From: Peptoniphilus pacaensis
GTDB lineage: Bacteria > Bacillota > Clostridia > Tissierellales > Peptoniphilaceae
DNA length: 64,000 nt
Reading direction: 5' to 3'
NCBI RefSeq assembly: GCF_900088125.1
Contig: NZ_FLQT01000003.1
Coordinates: 1,053,071 to 1,117,070 of the forward strand
Both the position numbers and the translations under genes were made by a program. The notes under the pieces were generated by a model. The model was not told the DNA's origin and searched no databases. It saw only the letters and a program-made list of their open reading frames with translations. This document shows positions 28,497 to 36,980 of this stretch, piece by piece; the stretch's first letter is position 1; every line of letters starts with the position of its first letter.

Positions 28497-29474
28497 ATGG
28501 ATTTTATTAAAGAGTTAAGCGGACGTTTAAGCTGCAAAGACACGCGGATCGTCTTTCCCGAAGGCGAAGATCCCAGAGTTCTTTGGGCAGCGGTTAAGCA
28601 TCAAAAAGATGGCTTAATCCATCCCATCGTCATCGGTTTCAAAAATGAAATCGAAGCGACCGCTGAAAAAGAAGGTCTGGACATTTCCGAGCTGGACATC
28701 GTGGAAGTGGGCAATTACGAACACTTCGACGAGCTCGTGGAAAAATTTGTCGAACGCCGCAAGGGCAAAATTGATGAAACCCGTGCCCACGCACAACTTC
28801 ACGATCCGAACTATTTGGGAACCATGATGGTCTATGCCGGCTATGCCGACGGTATGGTTTCCGGTGCGGTTCACACCACGGGCCAAACGGTTCTTCCCGC
28901 CCTGCAAATCATTAAGACAAAGAAGGGTGTCAGCCGCGTATCCGGTCTGTTTATTCTCTGCAAAGGTGAAGAAAGTTACCTCATGGCCGACTGCGCCATT
29001 AACACGGTCATGGATGCACCGACTTTAGCAGAAGTGGCAGCGACCACCGACGAAACTGCAAAGCAATTCGGTTTCGATCCCAAGATCGCCATGCTTTCCT
29101 TCTCCACCAAGGGCTCCGCTAAGAGCGACACGGTAAAGAAGGTAGAAGTGGCTACCTATCTGGTTAAGGAAGCGCATCCGGAAATTAAAGTGGACGGCGA
29201 ACTTCAATTCGACGCCTCTATCGATCCCATCGTAGCAAAGAAAAAGGCGCCGGGTTCCGAAGTTGCAGGCCAAGCCAATGTCTTTATTTTCCCGGACTTG
29301 GAATGTGGAAATATCGGTTACAAGATCGCCCAATACCTCGGCGGCTTTACCGCCATCGGACCGGTGCTTCAAGGCTTGAATATGCCGGTTAACGACTTGA
29401 GCCGCGGCTGCAGCAAGGAAGAAGTTTATCAACTGGCTGTCATCACCGCCGTACAAGCCTGTCTCGGAAAATAA
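28497..29474 (+). CDS. pta: Phosphate acetyltransferase
   Basis: 325 aa from the ATG at 28497, which has AAAGGAAAG upstream; an in-frame ATG 18 bases earlier lacks a site. Interconverts acetyl-CoA and acetyl-phosphate for ATP formation in amino-acid fermentation. Motifs: VFPEGEDPRVLWAA, GAVHTTGQTVLPALQ, ADCAINTVMDA, FSTKGSAKSD, and PDLECGNIGYKIAQ. Single-domain form. Codons are like those of the prd genes (many GGT, GAA, GTT), suggesting high expression. No ackA adjacent. Confidence 0.96.
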   Translation: MDFIKELSGRLSCKDTRIVFPEGEDPRVLWAAVKHQKDGLIHPIVIGFKNEIEATAEKEGLDISELDIVEVGNYEHFDELVEKFVERRKGKIDETRAHAQLHDPNYLGTMMVYAGYADGMVSGAVHTTGQTVLPALQIIKTKKGVSRVSGLFILCKGEESYLMADCAINTVMDAPTLAEVAATTDETAKQFGFDPKIAMLSFSTKGSAKSDTVKKVEVATYLVKEAHPEIKVDGELQFDASIDPIVAKKKAPGSEVAGQANVFIFPDLECGNIGYKIAQYLGGFTAIGPVLQGLNMPVNDLSRGCSKEEVYQLAVITAVQACLGK

Positions 29475-29487
29475 TGAACGAAAAATC

Positions 29488-29508
29488 GGCCCGCAAGGGC
29501 CTTTTTTT
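29488..29508 (+). terminator. Terminator after pta
   Basis: GGCCC-GCAA-GGGCC and seven Ts. Confidence 0.85.
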
Positions 29509-29529
29509 CTATGAGGAAAAGGTGAGGAT

Positions 29530-30333
29530 ATGGATGCCTTTAATCGATTAAAAGAAAATTTAGCCGCCTATGACAAGGTGGCGGTGGCCTATTCCGGCGG
29601 GGTGGATTCGTCCTTTCTCATGGCCGCGGCCGTGGAGGTGCTGGGCGCGGAGAATGTGCTGGGGATTTATGCGGAAAACGGGCTCAATCCCCGCAGGGAT
29701 CGCTTCGACGCTTACGTATTGGCGGAGATGATGGGCTGGCAGGTGAAGGTGGCGGACGTGGCTCTTATGGAGGACGACGATGTCGTCGCCAACGACGTGA
29801 ACCGCTGCTACTATTGCAAGCGCAAGACCTTTGCCGCCGCCAAGGCTTTTGCCGAGGAAAATGGCTATGAGGTGCTCTTAGACGGCACCAATGTAGACGA
29901 TCTTTCCGATCATCGGCCGGGCTTTAAGGCCCTCGTGGAGCTGGGCGTGGGGAGCCCATTAAAGGAGGCCGGCATCACCAAGGAAATGGTGCGCAAGCTG
30001 TCGAAGAGGGAATACGATCTGCCCACGTGGAACAAGCCATCCAACTCCTGCTTGGCCACGCGCATTCCCTACGGCACGCCCTTGACGAAGGAGGCCCTTC
30101 GCCTGGTGGAAGAGGGCGAGAGCTATCTCCACGAGCTGGGCTATTTAACCTGCCGCCTGCGCCTTCACGGCGATGTGGCCCGAGTGGAAATTCCCGTAGC
30201 GGATTTTCAAAAATTCATGCTCAATCACAGGGAAGATGTGGCGACCTATTTTAAGGAGCTGGGCATCACCTACACGGCACTGGACGTGGTGGGCTTTCGC
30301 TCCGGCTCCGGCAACGAAGGGTTGGATCAGTAA
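29530..30333 (+). CDS. larE: ATP-dependent sacrificial sulfur transferase LarE
   Basis: 267 aa. PP-loop SGGVDSS (residues 22-28) for AMP activation of the pyridinium dicarboxylate in nickel-pincer (NPN) cofactor synthesis. Cys174 in NSCLATRIP matches the sulfur-donating Cys of Lactiplantibacillus LarE. Cys93 and Cys96 (CYYCK) add up to three cysteines, as in LarE forms reported to hold a [4Fe-4S] cluster and act catalytically. Overlaps larC by one base. Confidence 0.9.
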   Translation: MDAFNRLKENLAAYDKVAVAYSGGVDSSFLMAAAVEVLGAENVLGIYAENGLNPRRDRFDAYVLAEMMGWQVKVADVALMEDDDVVANDVNRCYYCKRKTFAAAKAFAEENGYEVLLDGTNVDDLSDHRPGFKALVELGVGSPLKEAGITKEMVRKLSKREYDLPTWNKPSNSCLATRIPYGTPLTKEALRLVEEGESYLHELGYLTCRLRLHGDVARVEIPVADFQKFMLNHREDVATYFKELGITYTALDVVGFRSGSGNEGLDQ

Positions 30334-31493
30334 TGCGGGCCCTTTACATCGATCCCTTCAGCGGGATCAGCGGCAATATGTTTATCGGCGCCATGGTGGA
30401 CGGCGGCTTTTCGCCCAAGGGTTTTATCGAAGGCCTGGCGCCTTTGGGCATTGAAGATGACGATGTGATCTTCGAAAAGCGGGAAAAGAACGGCATCCTC
30501 GCCACCTACTTTAATTTAAAGAGCGAAGAAGATCATCATCACCATCACCACCATCGGGGCTTGGACGATATGCTTGCCATCATCGAAAAGAGCGGCTTCG
30601 AGAGGGAAGTGAAGGACCTGGCCAAGGACATCTTCCTGCCCCTCGCCGAAGCCGAGGCGTCGGTTCACGGCAAGAAGCTTCGCGAAGTCCATTTCCACGA
30701 GGTCGGGGAGCTGGACGCGGCGGTAGACGTCTTAGGTGCGGCCTACTACACCCTCTTAAGCGGAGTGGAAACCGTCTACGTGGGGAAGATCAACACCGGC
30801 GCCGGCATGGTGACTTGTGCCCACGGCAATTATCCCGTGCCCGCTCCCGCCACCGCCCATATTCTTTCGTCCCTGGACGTGCCCTTGGGAGGCGAGCTCG
30901 TGGAAGAAGAGCTTACCACTCCCACCGGCGCCGCCATTTTAAAGGGCATGAAGGCGAGCTACCGGCCCCGGCCCGAGGGACGGGTGCTGAAGGTGGCCTA
31001 CGGGGCAGGTACGAGGGACAACGCCCTGGCCAATGTGCTCCGCCTCTTTTTCCTGGAGACGGAAGAGGCCCGTGCGCCGATCTTCTTTAGCTGCAATTTA
31101 GACGACATGACCGGCGAGGCCATGGGCTTTTGCATGGAGCGTCTCTTCGACGCCGGGGCGCGGGACGTGAGCTTTACGCCGATTTTTATGAAGAAGAATC
31201 GCCCGGGCTATCGCCTGGATATTTTAACGGACGGGGAGAAAGAGGCCGCCGTATTGGACGCCCTCTTCACCCACAGCACCACCTTGGGCGTAAAAAAATT
31301 TCCTCTGGAAAAAATCGAATTGCCTCGCACTTTTTGTCGAGTGGCAACGGAGGCGGGGCCCGTTGCGACGAAATTCGCCCGCTATAAGGATGTAGAAAAG
31401 GCGTCCCCGGAATACGAAGACCTGAGGGCCCTGGCCTTAGAGCGGGGCACCACATTGGATGCCGTGCGCCGGGCGTGGGAGTTGAGATCATGA
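30333..31493 (+). CDS. larC: Nickel-pincer cofactor nickel insertase LarC
   Basis: 386 aa. Uses CTP to insert nickel into the NPN cofactor. DPFSGISGNMFIGAM at the N-terminus is the family signature. A run of seven histidines (from 30532) fits metal handling. Here LarC is one uninterrupted ORF, unlike the larC1/larC2 pair of L. plantarum that needs frameshifting. The gene order is larE-larC; larB and a racemase (larA) are not in the window. Confidence 0.93.
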   Translation: MRALYIDPFSGISGNMFIGAMVDGGFSPKGFIEGLAPLGIEDDDVIFEKREKNGILATYFNLKSEEDHHHHHHHRGLDDMLAIIEKSGFEREVKDLAKDIFLPLAEAEASVHGKKLREVHFHEVGELDAAVDVLGAAYYTLLSGVETVYVGKINTGAGMVTCAHGNYPVPAPATAHILSSLDVPLGGELVEEELTTPTGAAILKGMKASYRPRPEGRVLKVAYGAGTRDNALANVLRLFFLETEEARAPIFFSCNLDDMTGEAMGFCMERLFDAGARDVSFTPIFMKKNRPGYRLDILTDGEKEAAVLDALFTHSTTLGVKKFPLEKIELPRTFCRVATEAGPVATKFARYKDVEKASPEYEDLRALALERGTTLDAVRRAWELRS

Positions 31494-32089
31494 AGAAGTA
31501 TTACGCCGTGAAGGTAGGCAGGGAGCCGGGGATCTATCGTGACTGGGACAGCTGCAAGGCTCAGGTCCACGGCTTTAAAGGCGCCATTTACAAATCCTTT
31601 AAGACGGAAGAGGAAGCCCGCGTCTTTATGGGCGAGATCGCCGAGGAAAAGGATGATGCCGCCTACGACGCCGTGGCCTATGTTGACGGCTCCTATCGCC
31701 ACGAAGACAGGTCCTACAGCTACGGCGTGTCCATGAGCTGGGAAGGGGGTAGCTGGGAGGACAGCTGCCGCTTCAGAGGCGATGAAGCCGCCATGCGCAA
31801 TGTGGCGGGGGAAATTTTAGGGGCCACCGTGGCCATGAAGAAGGCCATTGAGTTAGGCTTTTCCAATATGAAGCTCTGCTACGACTACGCCGGCATCGAA
31901 CACTGGGCCAAGGGCGAATGGCAGTGCAATAAAAAAGGAACCGCAGAATACAAAGCATTCTACGATTCCGTCAAAGACAAATTGGACGTTACTTTCGTAA
32001 AAATCGAAGCCCACAGCGGCGTGGAAGGCAACGAGCGCGCCGATGCCCTGGCCAAGGAAGCGGACTTTACCCCTCTTGCCGAAGGGTGA
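31490..32089 (+). CDS. rnhA: Viroplasmin-type ribonuclease H
   Basis: 199 aa from the ATG overlapping the larC stop (ATGA). Residues 1-45 are the caulimovirus viroplasmin-like RNA-binding domain (YYAVKVGREPGIYRDW). The RNase H domain follows with the catalytic acids in AYVDGSY, the EILGATVAMKKAIE helix and LCYDYAGIEHW, plus the HSGVEGNERADALAKEA loop. Degrades RNA in RNA:DNA hybrids. Its 3' end overlaps the convergent comEB by 23 bp. Confidence 0.94.
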   Translation: MKKYYAVKVGREPGIYRDWDSCKAQVHGFKGAIYKSFKTEEEARVFMGEIAEEKDDAAYDAVAYVDGSYRHEDRSYSYGVSMSWEGGSWEDSCRFRGDEAAMRNVAGEILGATVAMKKAIELGFSNMKLCYDYAGIEHWAKGEWQCNKKGTAEYKAFYDSVKDKLDVTFVKIEAHSGVEGNERADALAKEADFTPLAEG

Positions 32090-32489
32090 TATTGTTTTTT
32101 TCAAATAGACTGACGGCGTAATCGTCGATGCGATAGGCGTTTTTGTAGACCACTTCCCGAATTCCCGCCTGAATTAATGCTTTTGTGCAGTTTAAACAGG
32201 GGAAATGGGTAACATAACAAATAGTGTCCTTGGTGGGGATGCCCTCCTTGGCACAGTACAAAAGCGCGTTCATTTCCGCGTGAATGGTGGCGATGCAATG
32301 GCCGTCGCGCATGGTGTGGCCCACGTCGTCGCAATGGGGATTGCCTGCCACGGAGCCGTTATAGCCCGTGGAGACGATGCGGTGGTCTTTATTGACCAGG
32401 ACGCATCCCACAAAGGCCCGGTCGCAAGTGGAGCGGCTGGCCACAATTTCCGTGATTTGCATAAAATAGGTATCCCAAGATTTTCTCAA
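32067..32489 (-). CDS. comEB: dCMP deaminase / ComEB family protein
   Basis: 140 aa, TTG start behind AAAGGAGGCTTAC. The zinc site is HAE in TIHAEMNALLYCA and PCLNC in HFPCLNCTKALI. The upstream Cys/His in NPHCDDVGH forms the second, allosteric-type region seen in dCMP deaminases. Converts dCMP to dUMP; ComEB-named homologues lie in competence operons elsewhere, but no comEA/comEC is here. Confidence 0.9.
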   Translation of the reverse strand: MRKSWDTYFMQITEIVASRSTCDRAFVGCVLVNKDHRIVSTGYNGSVAGNPHCDDVGHTMRDGHCIATIHAEMNALLYCAKEGIPTKDTICYVTHFPCLNCTKALIQAGIREVVYKNAYRIDDYAVSLFEKNNITLRQEG

Positions 32490-32558
32490 AGTAAGCCTCC
32501 TTTCGTTTAGTATAGCACGTGAGGAGAGAACGGTAAAAGGAGTAAGGAAAGGAATAGT

Positions 32559-33014
32559 ATGAAACAGACAATGAGTGAGTTTAGAGAGTTTATTGCCAAG
32601 GGCAATGTCATGGACATGGCTGTCGGGGTCATCGTCGGCGGGGCCTTCGGAAAGATCGTCACCTCCTTGGTCAACGACATGCTTATGCCCCTAATCGGCC
32701 TCTTGCTCGGCGGCATCGACCTCACGAAAATGTACGTGGCATTGGACGGTAAGACCTATGCCAATCCCGTGGAAGCGGCGGAAAGCGGCGCGCCCATTTT
32801 GGCATACGGCAATTTCCTGCAAAACGTCATCGACTTTTTAATCATTGCCTTCGTTATCTTTATGGTCATTAAACAAATCGGCAAGATGAAGGATCACTTC
32901 ATCCACACGGAAGAAGAAGCGCCCACGACGAAAGTCTGCCCCTTCTGTAAAGAAACGGTGCACATCGAAGCGACACGCTGCCCCCACTGCACCGCCGTTT
33001 TGGAGGATAAGTAG
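32559..33014 (+). CDS. mscL: Large-conductance mechanosensitive channel with C-terminal zinc ribbon
   Basis: 151 aa. FREFIAKGNVMDMAVGVIVGGAFGKIV is split here: FIAKGNVMDMAVGVIVGG marks TM1; a second helix is FLIIAFVIFMVIKQIG. After the helices comes a zinc ribbon C-P-F-C ... C-P-H-C (residues ~127-147), an add-on absent from E. coli MscL. Releases osmolytes on hypo-osmotic shock; the ribbon may bind metal or a cytosolic partner. One base overlaps the next gene. Confidence 0.95.
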   Translation: MKQTMSEFREFIAKGNVMDMAVGVIVGGAFGKIVTSLVNDMLMPLIGLLLGGIDLTKMYVALDGKTYANPVEAAESGAPILAYGNFLQNVIDFLIIAFVIFMVIKQIGKMKDHFIHTEEEAPTTKVCPFCKETVHIEATRCPHCTAVLEDK

Positions 33015-34132
33015 TGGCTAAAGGTTTGGTATTGGAAGGGGGCGGCGCCAAGGGCAGCTATCAGCTGGGCCTTTACCGCGCCCTTCAAGAAACAAAACCG
33101 GACATTCGCCTCGTCGTAGGCACGTCTATGGGCGCCCTGACGGGCGCCTTTGTTGTACAGGAAAACACCGATGTCTTGGAGGACATATGGCAAAAGTTCT
33201 CTCTCGAAGGGGGCAGGGAGCTGATGCTTTCTTTGGACCGGATGAAGAAGACACCGGACATTATTCAGGTGGCAAAAACCGCCCGCGCCGCCTTAAACTT
33301 GGATATGGCGCCTCTAAAGGAGCTGATCCACCGCCACGTGGACGAGGAGAAGATTCGCGCCTCCGAAGTGGGCTATGGTCTGGTGGTCTACAGCATGAGC
33401 GAGGGCAGGACGAAATATCTTTACATCGACGACATTCCCAAGGGCAAACTCAATCAATACATTTTGGCCAGCTGCGCCTATCCCGTCTTTCCGCCGGTGA
33501 AAATCGACGGCAAGCTCTACGTGGACGGCGGGGTGGGAGATAATCTGCCCTACGAAATGGTGTTGGCCAAGGGGCTCGAGCCCATTATCCTCAGGACCAA
33601 TCCGCCGAAAGAAGGGGAGGCACTGCCGAAAGAGGCCACGATCTTGGGGCCCACGCGGCCCGTGGCCGATACCATGCACTTTGACGCCGATCTGGCGCCT
33701 TTACGCATGCAACAGGGCTATCTCCACGGCAGACGCATCCTTTCCGGCTGCGACGGCCTGGACTACACCTTCTATCCCCTATCGGAAAAAGAAGCCTTTC
33801 GCCGCCTCAGCGAATTATTTTTCGCCCGGACGGAAGACTTCCGCTACCTGGCCACGGCCAAGGGCAGCGGCGAGCGGGGCATTGTAGAAAATCTGTGGCC
33901 GGAGCTGGCACAGGCCCTGGAGCTTCCCGAGGATTACAGCTACAAGGCCCTCTTCATCGGCCTCTTGGAAGCGCGGGGCGAGCTGCTGCAGCTTCCGAAG
34001 GATCCATTCTACACCGTGGACGGCTTTTTAAAGGCTTTGGATGAGAAGAGCGACGTCCATCCCCGGGTGGTGAGCAAACTGGACCGAGTGCTCTATTTGT
34101 TATTTTGCGGAAAGAGGTTGGCCATTGGATAA
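33014..34132 (+). CDS. Patatin-like phospholipase
   Basis: 372 aa, GTG start overlapping the mscL stop. GGGAKGSYQLG is the oxyanion motif, GTSMGALTG the G-x-S-x-G nucleophile and DGGVGDNLP the catalytic Asp-Gly. No signal peptide, so likely intracellular. The C-terminal ~120 residues are helical and unassigned. Likely acyl hydrolase on phospholipid; substrate not shown. Confidence 0.9.
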   Translation: MAKGLVLEGGGAKGSYQLGLYRALQETKPDIRLVVGTSMGALTGAFVVQENTDVLEDIWQKFSLEGGRELMLSLDRMKKTPDIIQVAKTARAALNLDMAPLKELIHRHVDEEKIRASEVGYGLVVYSMSEGRTKYLYIDDIPKGKLNQYILASCAYPVFPPVKIDGKLYVDGGVGDNLPYEMVLAKGLEPIILRTNPPKEGEALPKEATILGPTRPVADTMHFDADLAPLRMQQGYLHGRRILSGCDGLDYTFYPLSEKEAFRRLSELFFARTEDFRYLATAKGSGERGIVENLWPELAQALELPEDYSYKALFIGLLEARGELLQLPKDPFYTVDGFLKALDEKSDVHPRVVSKLDRVLYLLFCGKRLAIG

Positions 34133-34754
34133 AAAAGACATCGCGGACCTTTTAAACAGTCGCCGTCCCGAGCCCTTGGGCATGGAGCATCGCTACGCCG
34201 TCCTCTGCCCTCTCGTGGAGGTGGATGGCAGCTGGCACGTGATTTTTGAAAAGCGCTCCGCCTATTTGCGCAGCCACACCGGGGAAGTGTCCCTGCCCGG
34301 CGGCCGCATCGAAGAAGGCGAGACGCCGAAAGACGCCGCCATTCGCGAGACGGCGGAAGAGCTGAGGATACCGACCTCCGCCGTGGAAATTTTAGGCGAA
34401 AGCGACTATCTCCTCACTCGTCAAAACCAAGCCGTTCATTGCTTCGTGGGCATCCTCCGAGGCATCAGGCCGGAAGACATTCGCCCCGAGCCGGCGGAAG
34501 TGACCTATATCTTTACCGTGCCCCTTTCGTTTTTTCTCGAAACGGAGCCGGAAGTCCACGCCTTGGAATTTGAAAAAATCGAAGACGACAGCTTTCCCTA
34601 CGATCTGGTGCCCTCGGACACGTCGGCCAGATTCAGCAATTACAGGGACCGTATTTTCTTTTATACAGGCGCCGAGAAGGAAGAGCAAATCGTCTGGGGC
34701 ATGACGGCGAAAATCATGTACGGCGTGGCGCAACGCCTGAAGGCCGGGGAATAA
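34125..34754 (+). CDS. NUDIX hydrolase, CoA pyrophosphatase type
   Basis: 209 aa, TTG start overlapping the patatin gene by 8 bp. Nudix box GGRIEEGETPKDAAIRETAEEL is given in part: GGRIEEGETPKDAA...ETAEEL. The preceding FEKRSAYLRSHTGEVSLPGG fits the UPF0035 motif of CoA diphosphatases (NudL/YeaB). Would cut CoA to 4'-phosphopantetheine and 3',5'-ADP. Confidence 0.87.
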   Translation: MDKKDIADLLNSRRPEPLGMEHRYAVLCPLVEVDGSWHVIFEKRSAYLRSHTGEVSLPGGRIEEGETPKDAAIRETAEELRIPTSAVEILGESDYLLTRQNQAVHCFVGILRGIRPEDIRPEPAEVTYIFTVPLSFFLETEPEVHALEFEKIEDDSFPYDLVPSDTSARFSNYRDRIFFYTGAEKEEQIVWGMTAKIMYGVAQRLKAGE

Positions 34755-34785
34755 ATTACAAAAAGATGACATCGACGAAAACGCC

Positions 34786-34814
34786 TTGCGATGAGTTTTC
34801 TGAATTGATACAAT
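34786..34814 (+). promoter_or_regulatory. Promoter of the G5/3D protein gene
   Basis: TTGCGA (34786-34791), 17 bp, TACAAT (34809-34814), about 68 bp before the GTG start. Confidence 0.6.
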
Positions 34815-34882
34815 AAGCCTCGCAAAAGTTACAAATTGTAACAAATCAATTCAGCGACACTTGGAACAAAGGAGTTTTCATC

Positions 34883-35848
34883 GTGATAAAAAAGACCGTT
34901 CTTCTCTCGGCATTGGCCGTGAGCCTGATCTTGCCCGCCACGGCGGAAGCAAAGACCGTCACCGTAGAACGCGAGGGATCCGCGCCCGCGTCCTACGAAA
35001 CCGACGCCGCCACTGTCGGCGAATTTCTCTTGGAACAAGACATTCAGCTTGAAAAAGGCACCGTTCCCTTCCCCAGTGCATCGGAAGCCCTGAAAGAAGG
35101 CAACACCTTAAGCATTAAAAAGGGCTACACCATTACCGTCAAAGACGGCAAGCAAAGCTACACTCGCTCCACCACCTCCAACAAAGTGGCGGATATTTTA
35201 AAAGAGCTGAACATTAAGCTCGGCGAAAAAGACACGGTGACCCCGCCGATTAAAGGCACCGTGGAAGAAGGGGAAGTCCTTCGCATCAATCGCTACAAAG
35301 AGCGCACGGAAACCGTGACCCGCGACGTGCCCGTGGCCGTGGAGCGCAGAGACAATCCCGCCTTGGATGCCGGCACCGAGCGCGTCGTGCAACAGGGCGA
35401 AGCCGCCCGAGTGGAAGAAACGGTGCGCATCAGTACCGTCAACGGCGAAGAAACCGCCCGCCTCGTCCTCTCTTCCCGCGTCGTGAAAGACGGCAAGACG
35501 CAAATCGTGGAAGTGGGCACGAAGCCCGTGGAAAATATGATTCACGGCAAGAAGTACAAAAAGAAGATCGTGATGAAAGGGACCGCCTACGATCCCAGCG
35601 CCGGCAAGTGGACCGCCTCCGGCACCCGCGCCCGCGTCGGCGCCGTGGCCGTGGATCCCCGCGTCATTCCTCTGGGAACGAAGCTTTACATCGAAAGTGC
35701 CGACGGCTTCCCCACCTACGGATTTGCCGTGGCGGAAGACACGGGCGGCGCCATCAAGGGCAATCGCATCGACCTGTTTTATAACAGTCGCCGCGAAGCC
35801 TACAATTTCGGAAGACGAAATGTCATTGTCTACGTATTAGAAGATTAA
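34883..35848 (+). CDS. Secreted G5 / 3D-domain cell-wall protein (YabE/RpfB-like)
   Basis: 321 aa. GTG start 9 bases after AAAGGAG. Signal peptide 1-22 ending AEA. Two DUF348 repeats (~25-130; VGEFLLEQDIQLEKG, VADILKELNIKLGEK), a G5 domain (~135-215), and a C-terminal 3D domain with the three conserved Asp (TAYDPS, AVDPRVIPLGT, AEDTGGAIKGNRIDLF). The 3D fold is that of MltA/stationary-phase lytic transglycosylases. Probable peptidoglycan-cleaving enzyme acting during growth. Confidence 0.9.
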   Translation: MIKKTVLLSALAVSLILPATAEAKTVTVEREGSAPASYETDAATVGEFLLEQDIQLEKGTVPFPSASEALKEGNTLSIKKGYTITVKDGKQSYTRSTTSNKVADILKELNIKLGEKDTVTPPIKGTVEEGEVLRINRYKERTETVTRDVPVAVERRDNPALDAGTERVVQQGEAARVEETVRISTVNGEETARLVLSSRVVKDGKTQIVEVGTKPVENMIHGKKYKKKIVMKGTAYDPSAGKWTASGTRARVGAVAVDPRVIPLGTKLYIESADGFPTYGFAVAEDTGGAIKGNRIDLFYNSRREAYNFGRRNVIVYVLED

Positions 35849-35849
35849 G

Positions 35850-35874
35850 AAGACGCCTGCGGGCGTCTTTTTTT
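35850..35874 (+). terminator. Terminator after the G5/3D gene
   Basis: GACGCC-TGC-GGGCGTC plus seven Ts. The same 23-base hairpin recurs on the minus strand at 53003-53026. Confidence 0.93.
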
Positions 35875-35889
35875 ATTGGAAAACAAAGG

Positions 35890-35906
35890 TATCGAAAAAT
35901 TCGATA
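35890..35906. promoter_or_regulatory. Palindrome, possible operator of the lipoprotein gene
   Basis: TATCGAA-AAA-TTCGATA is a perfect 7-3-7 palindrome about 80 bp before the lipoprotein start; a second GATCGATAG element follows at 35912. It may be a repressor site. The binding factor is unknown. Confidence 0.35.
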
Positions 35907-35986
35907 GAGGGCGATCGATAGCGAAAAAACCGATGTTTAAAGGGCCGCTTATGGGATAAAAACATAAAAAGAAAGAAGGGATACCA

Positions 35987-36715
35987 ATGAAAAACAAATT
36001 TTACGTTCTGGCATTAGCCCTCTGCGGTCTGTTAGCCCTTTCGGCCTGCTCGCCGAAGGCAGCCGACGAAGGAAATGCCGCGAAAGAAAACAAGACGGAA
36101 AACACCCAGGCAGCCAATGAAGAAAACAAAAACGCAGCCGAAACCGACGCCGCCGAAGCCACCGAACCCACTGCGGAAAACCCCATTGTCGTAGACAAGG
36201 AAAACAAAACGGTCAAGATCTATGCGGAAGTCAATGAAAAGTATAAAGACGAATCCACCATGCATATGGTCGTTTCCAAATCCGGTAAAGAAGCCGATCA
36301 CGCCATGTTTAAATCCGACGCCAAGGCCTTGGATTTCTACGACGCACTGGACTCTTTAGGACTGAAGCCCGGCGACAATATGACCATGGACAATGCGGGA
36401 AAAGCCCAAGTGGAAGGCGACGCCCTGGACGTCACCTTTAAATTCGACGGCAACGACAAGGAATTCAAGATCGACGAAGTCGTCGACGATTCCTCCAAGC
36501 AACCTATCGATATTCGCTTCGGCGGTAATCACGACACCCAAGAAAAATTGAATACCGGCTGCATTACTTGCCTCTTGTCCTGCCCTGCAGGCATCACCTC
36601 CAACCACACCCATATGATCGGCGACGACGAAAAAGATAAGTTCACCTTAATGTTGAACAAAGATAATGTCCCCGCCGACAAGACGCCTGTGGTTATAACC
36701 TATACTGCAAAATAA
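35987..36715 (+). CDS. Lipoprotein with YdjY-like domain
   Basis: 242 aa. Lipobox LSAC at residues ~18-21, then a low-complexity Asn/Glu/Ala linker to ~65. The folded part (IVVDKENKTVKIYAEVNEKY ... HMVVSKSGKEADHAMF ... LGLKPGDN) resembles the YdjY family. A CITCLLSCPAG motif (three Cys, C-x2-C-x3-C-P) could bind a metal or Fe-S cluster, or be redox active outside the membrane. Function unknown; named by resemblance only. Confidence 0.75.
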   Translation: MKNKFYVLALALCGLLALSACSPKAADEGNAAKENKTENTQAANEENKNAAETDAAEATEPTAENPIVVDKENKTVKIYAEVNEKYKDESTMHMVVSKSGKEADHAMFKSDAKALDFYDALDSLGLKPGDNMTMDNAGKAQVEGDALDVTFKFDGNDKEFKIDEVVDDSSKQPIDIRFGGNHDTQEKLNTGCITCLLSCPAGITSNHTHMIGDDEKDKFTLMLNKDNVPADKTPVVITYTAK

Positions 36716-36723
36716 TCGAGCAG

Positions 36724-36750
36724 AAAAAAAGGCCCGCGAGGGTCTTTTTT
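36724..36750 (+). terminator. Terminator after the lipoprotein gene
   Basis: AAAAGGCCC-GCGA-GGGTCTTTT with T-run. Confidence 0.88.
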
Positions 36751-36846
36751 CTTTTGGTGAAATTTCCAAGTCCCGCCGTCGAAAAAAACATCGGTATCAG
36801 CTGAAAAAGATATAAAATTTTCTTCAAAAAAAAAAAAAACAGGTGA

Positions 36847-36852
36847 TATAAT
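36847..36852 (+). promoter_or_regulatory. Extended -10 promoter with upstream A-tract
   Basis: TGATATAAT (TATAAT at 36847-36852) follows a run of 14 As (36826-36839) that could act as an UP element. No good -35 is seen. Transcription would begin near 36859. Confidence 0.55.
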
Positions 36853-36858
36853 TAGCTA

Positions 36859-36980
36859 AAGAGGTCGCGGAAACAGAATGAGCATTCACCTGTTGCGGCA
36901 AGGGATAAGCCTCTTAATGGATAGCAAATAAACGAGCGACGACGAGCCGGCCGCCGTTTATATCACCCGGTGGCTCAAAG
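36859..36980 (+). promoter_or_regulatory. Structured 5' leader of an SLH protein gene, riboswitch-like
   Basis: AAGAGG (36859-36864) pairs with CCTCTT (36910-36915), enclosing AACAG (36872-36876)/CTGTT (36890-36894). Downstream, ATAAACG (36928-36934)/CGTTTAT (36955-36961) and GAGCC (36944-36948)/GGCTC (36972-36976) interleave, so they are alternatives or a pseudoknot. The second ends 8 bases before the ACAGGAG ribosome binding site. GTCGC (36864-36868) can also pair with GCGAC (36936-36940). I could not match it to a known riboswitch class. Confidence 0.35.

Noticed and set aside
36859-36980. Assignment of the SLH leader to a named riboswitch class
   Set aside because: Key consensus segments of the lysine, c-di-GMP, c-di-AMP, TPP, FMN and SAM classes were not found by eye.
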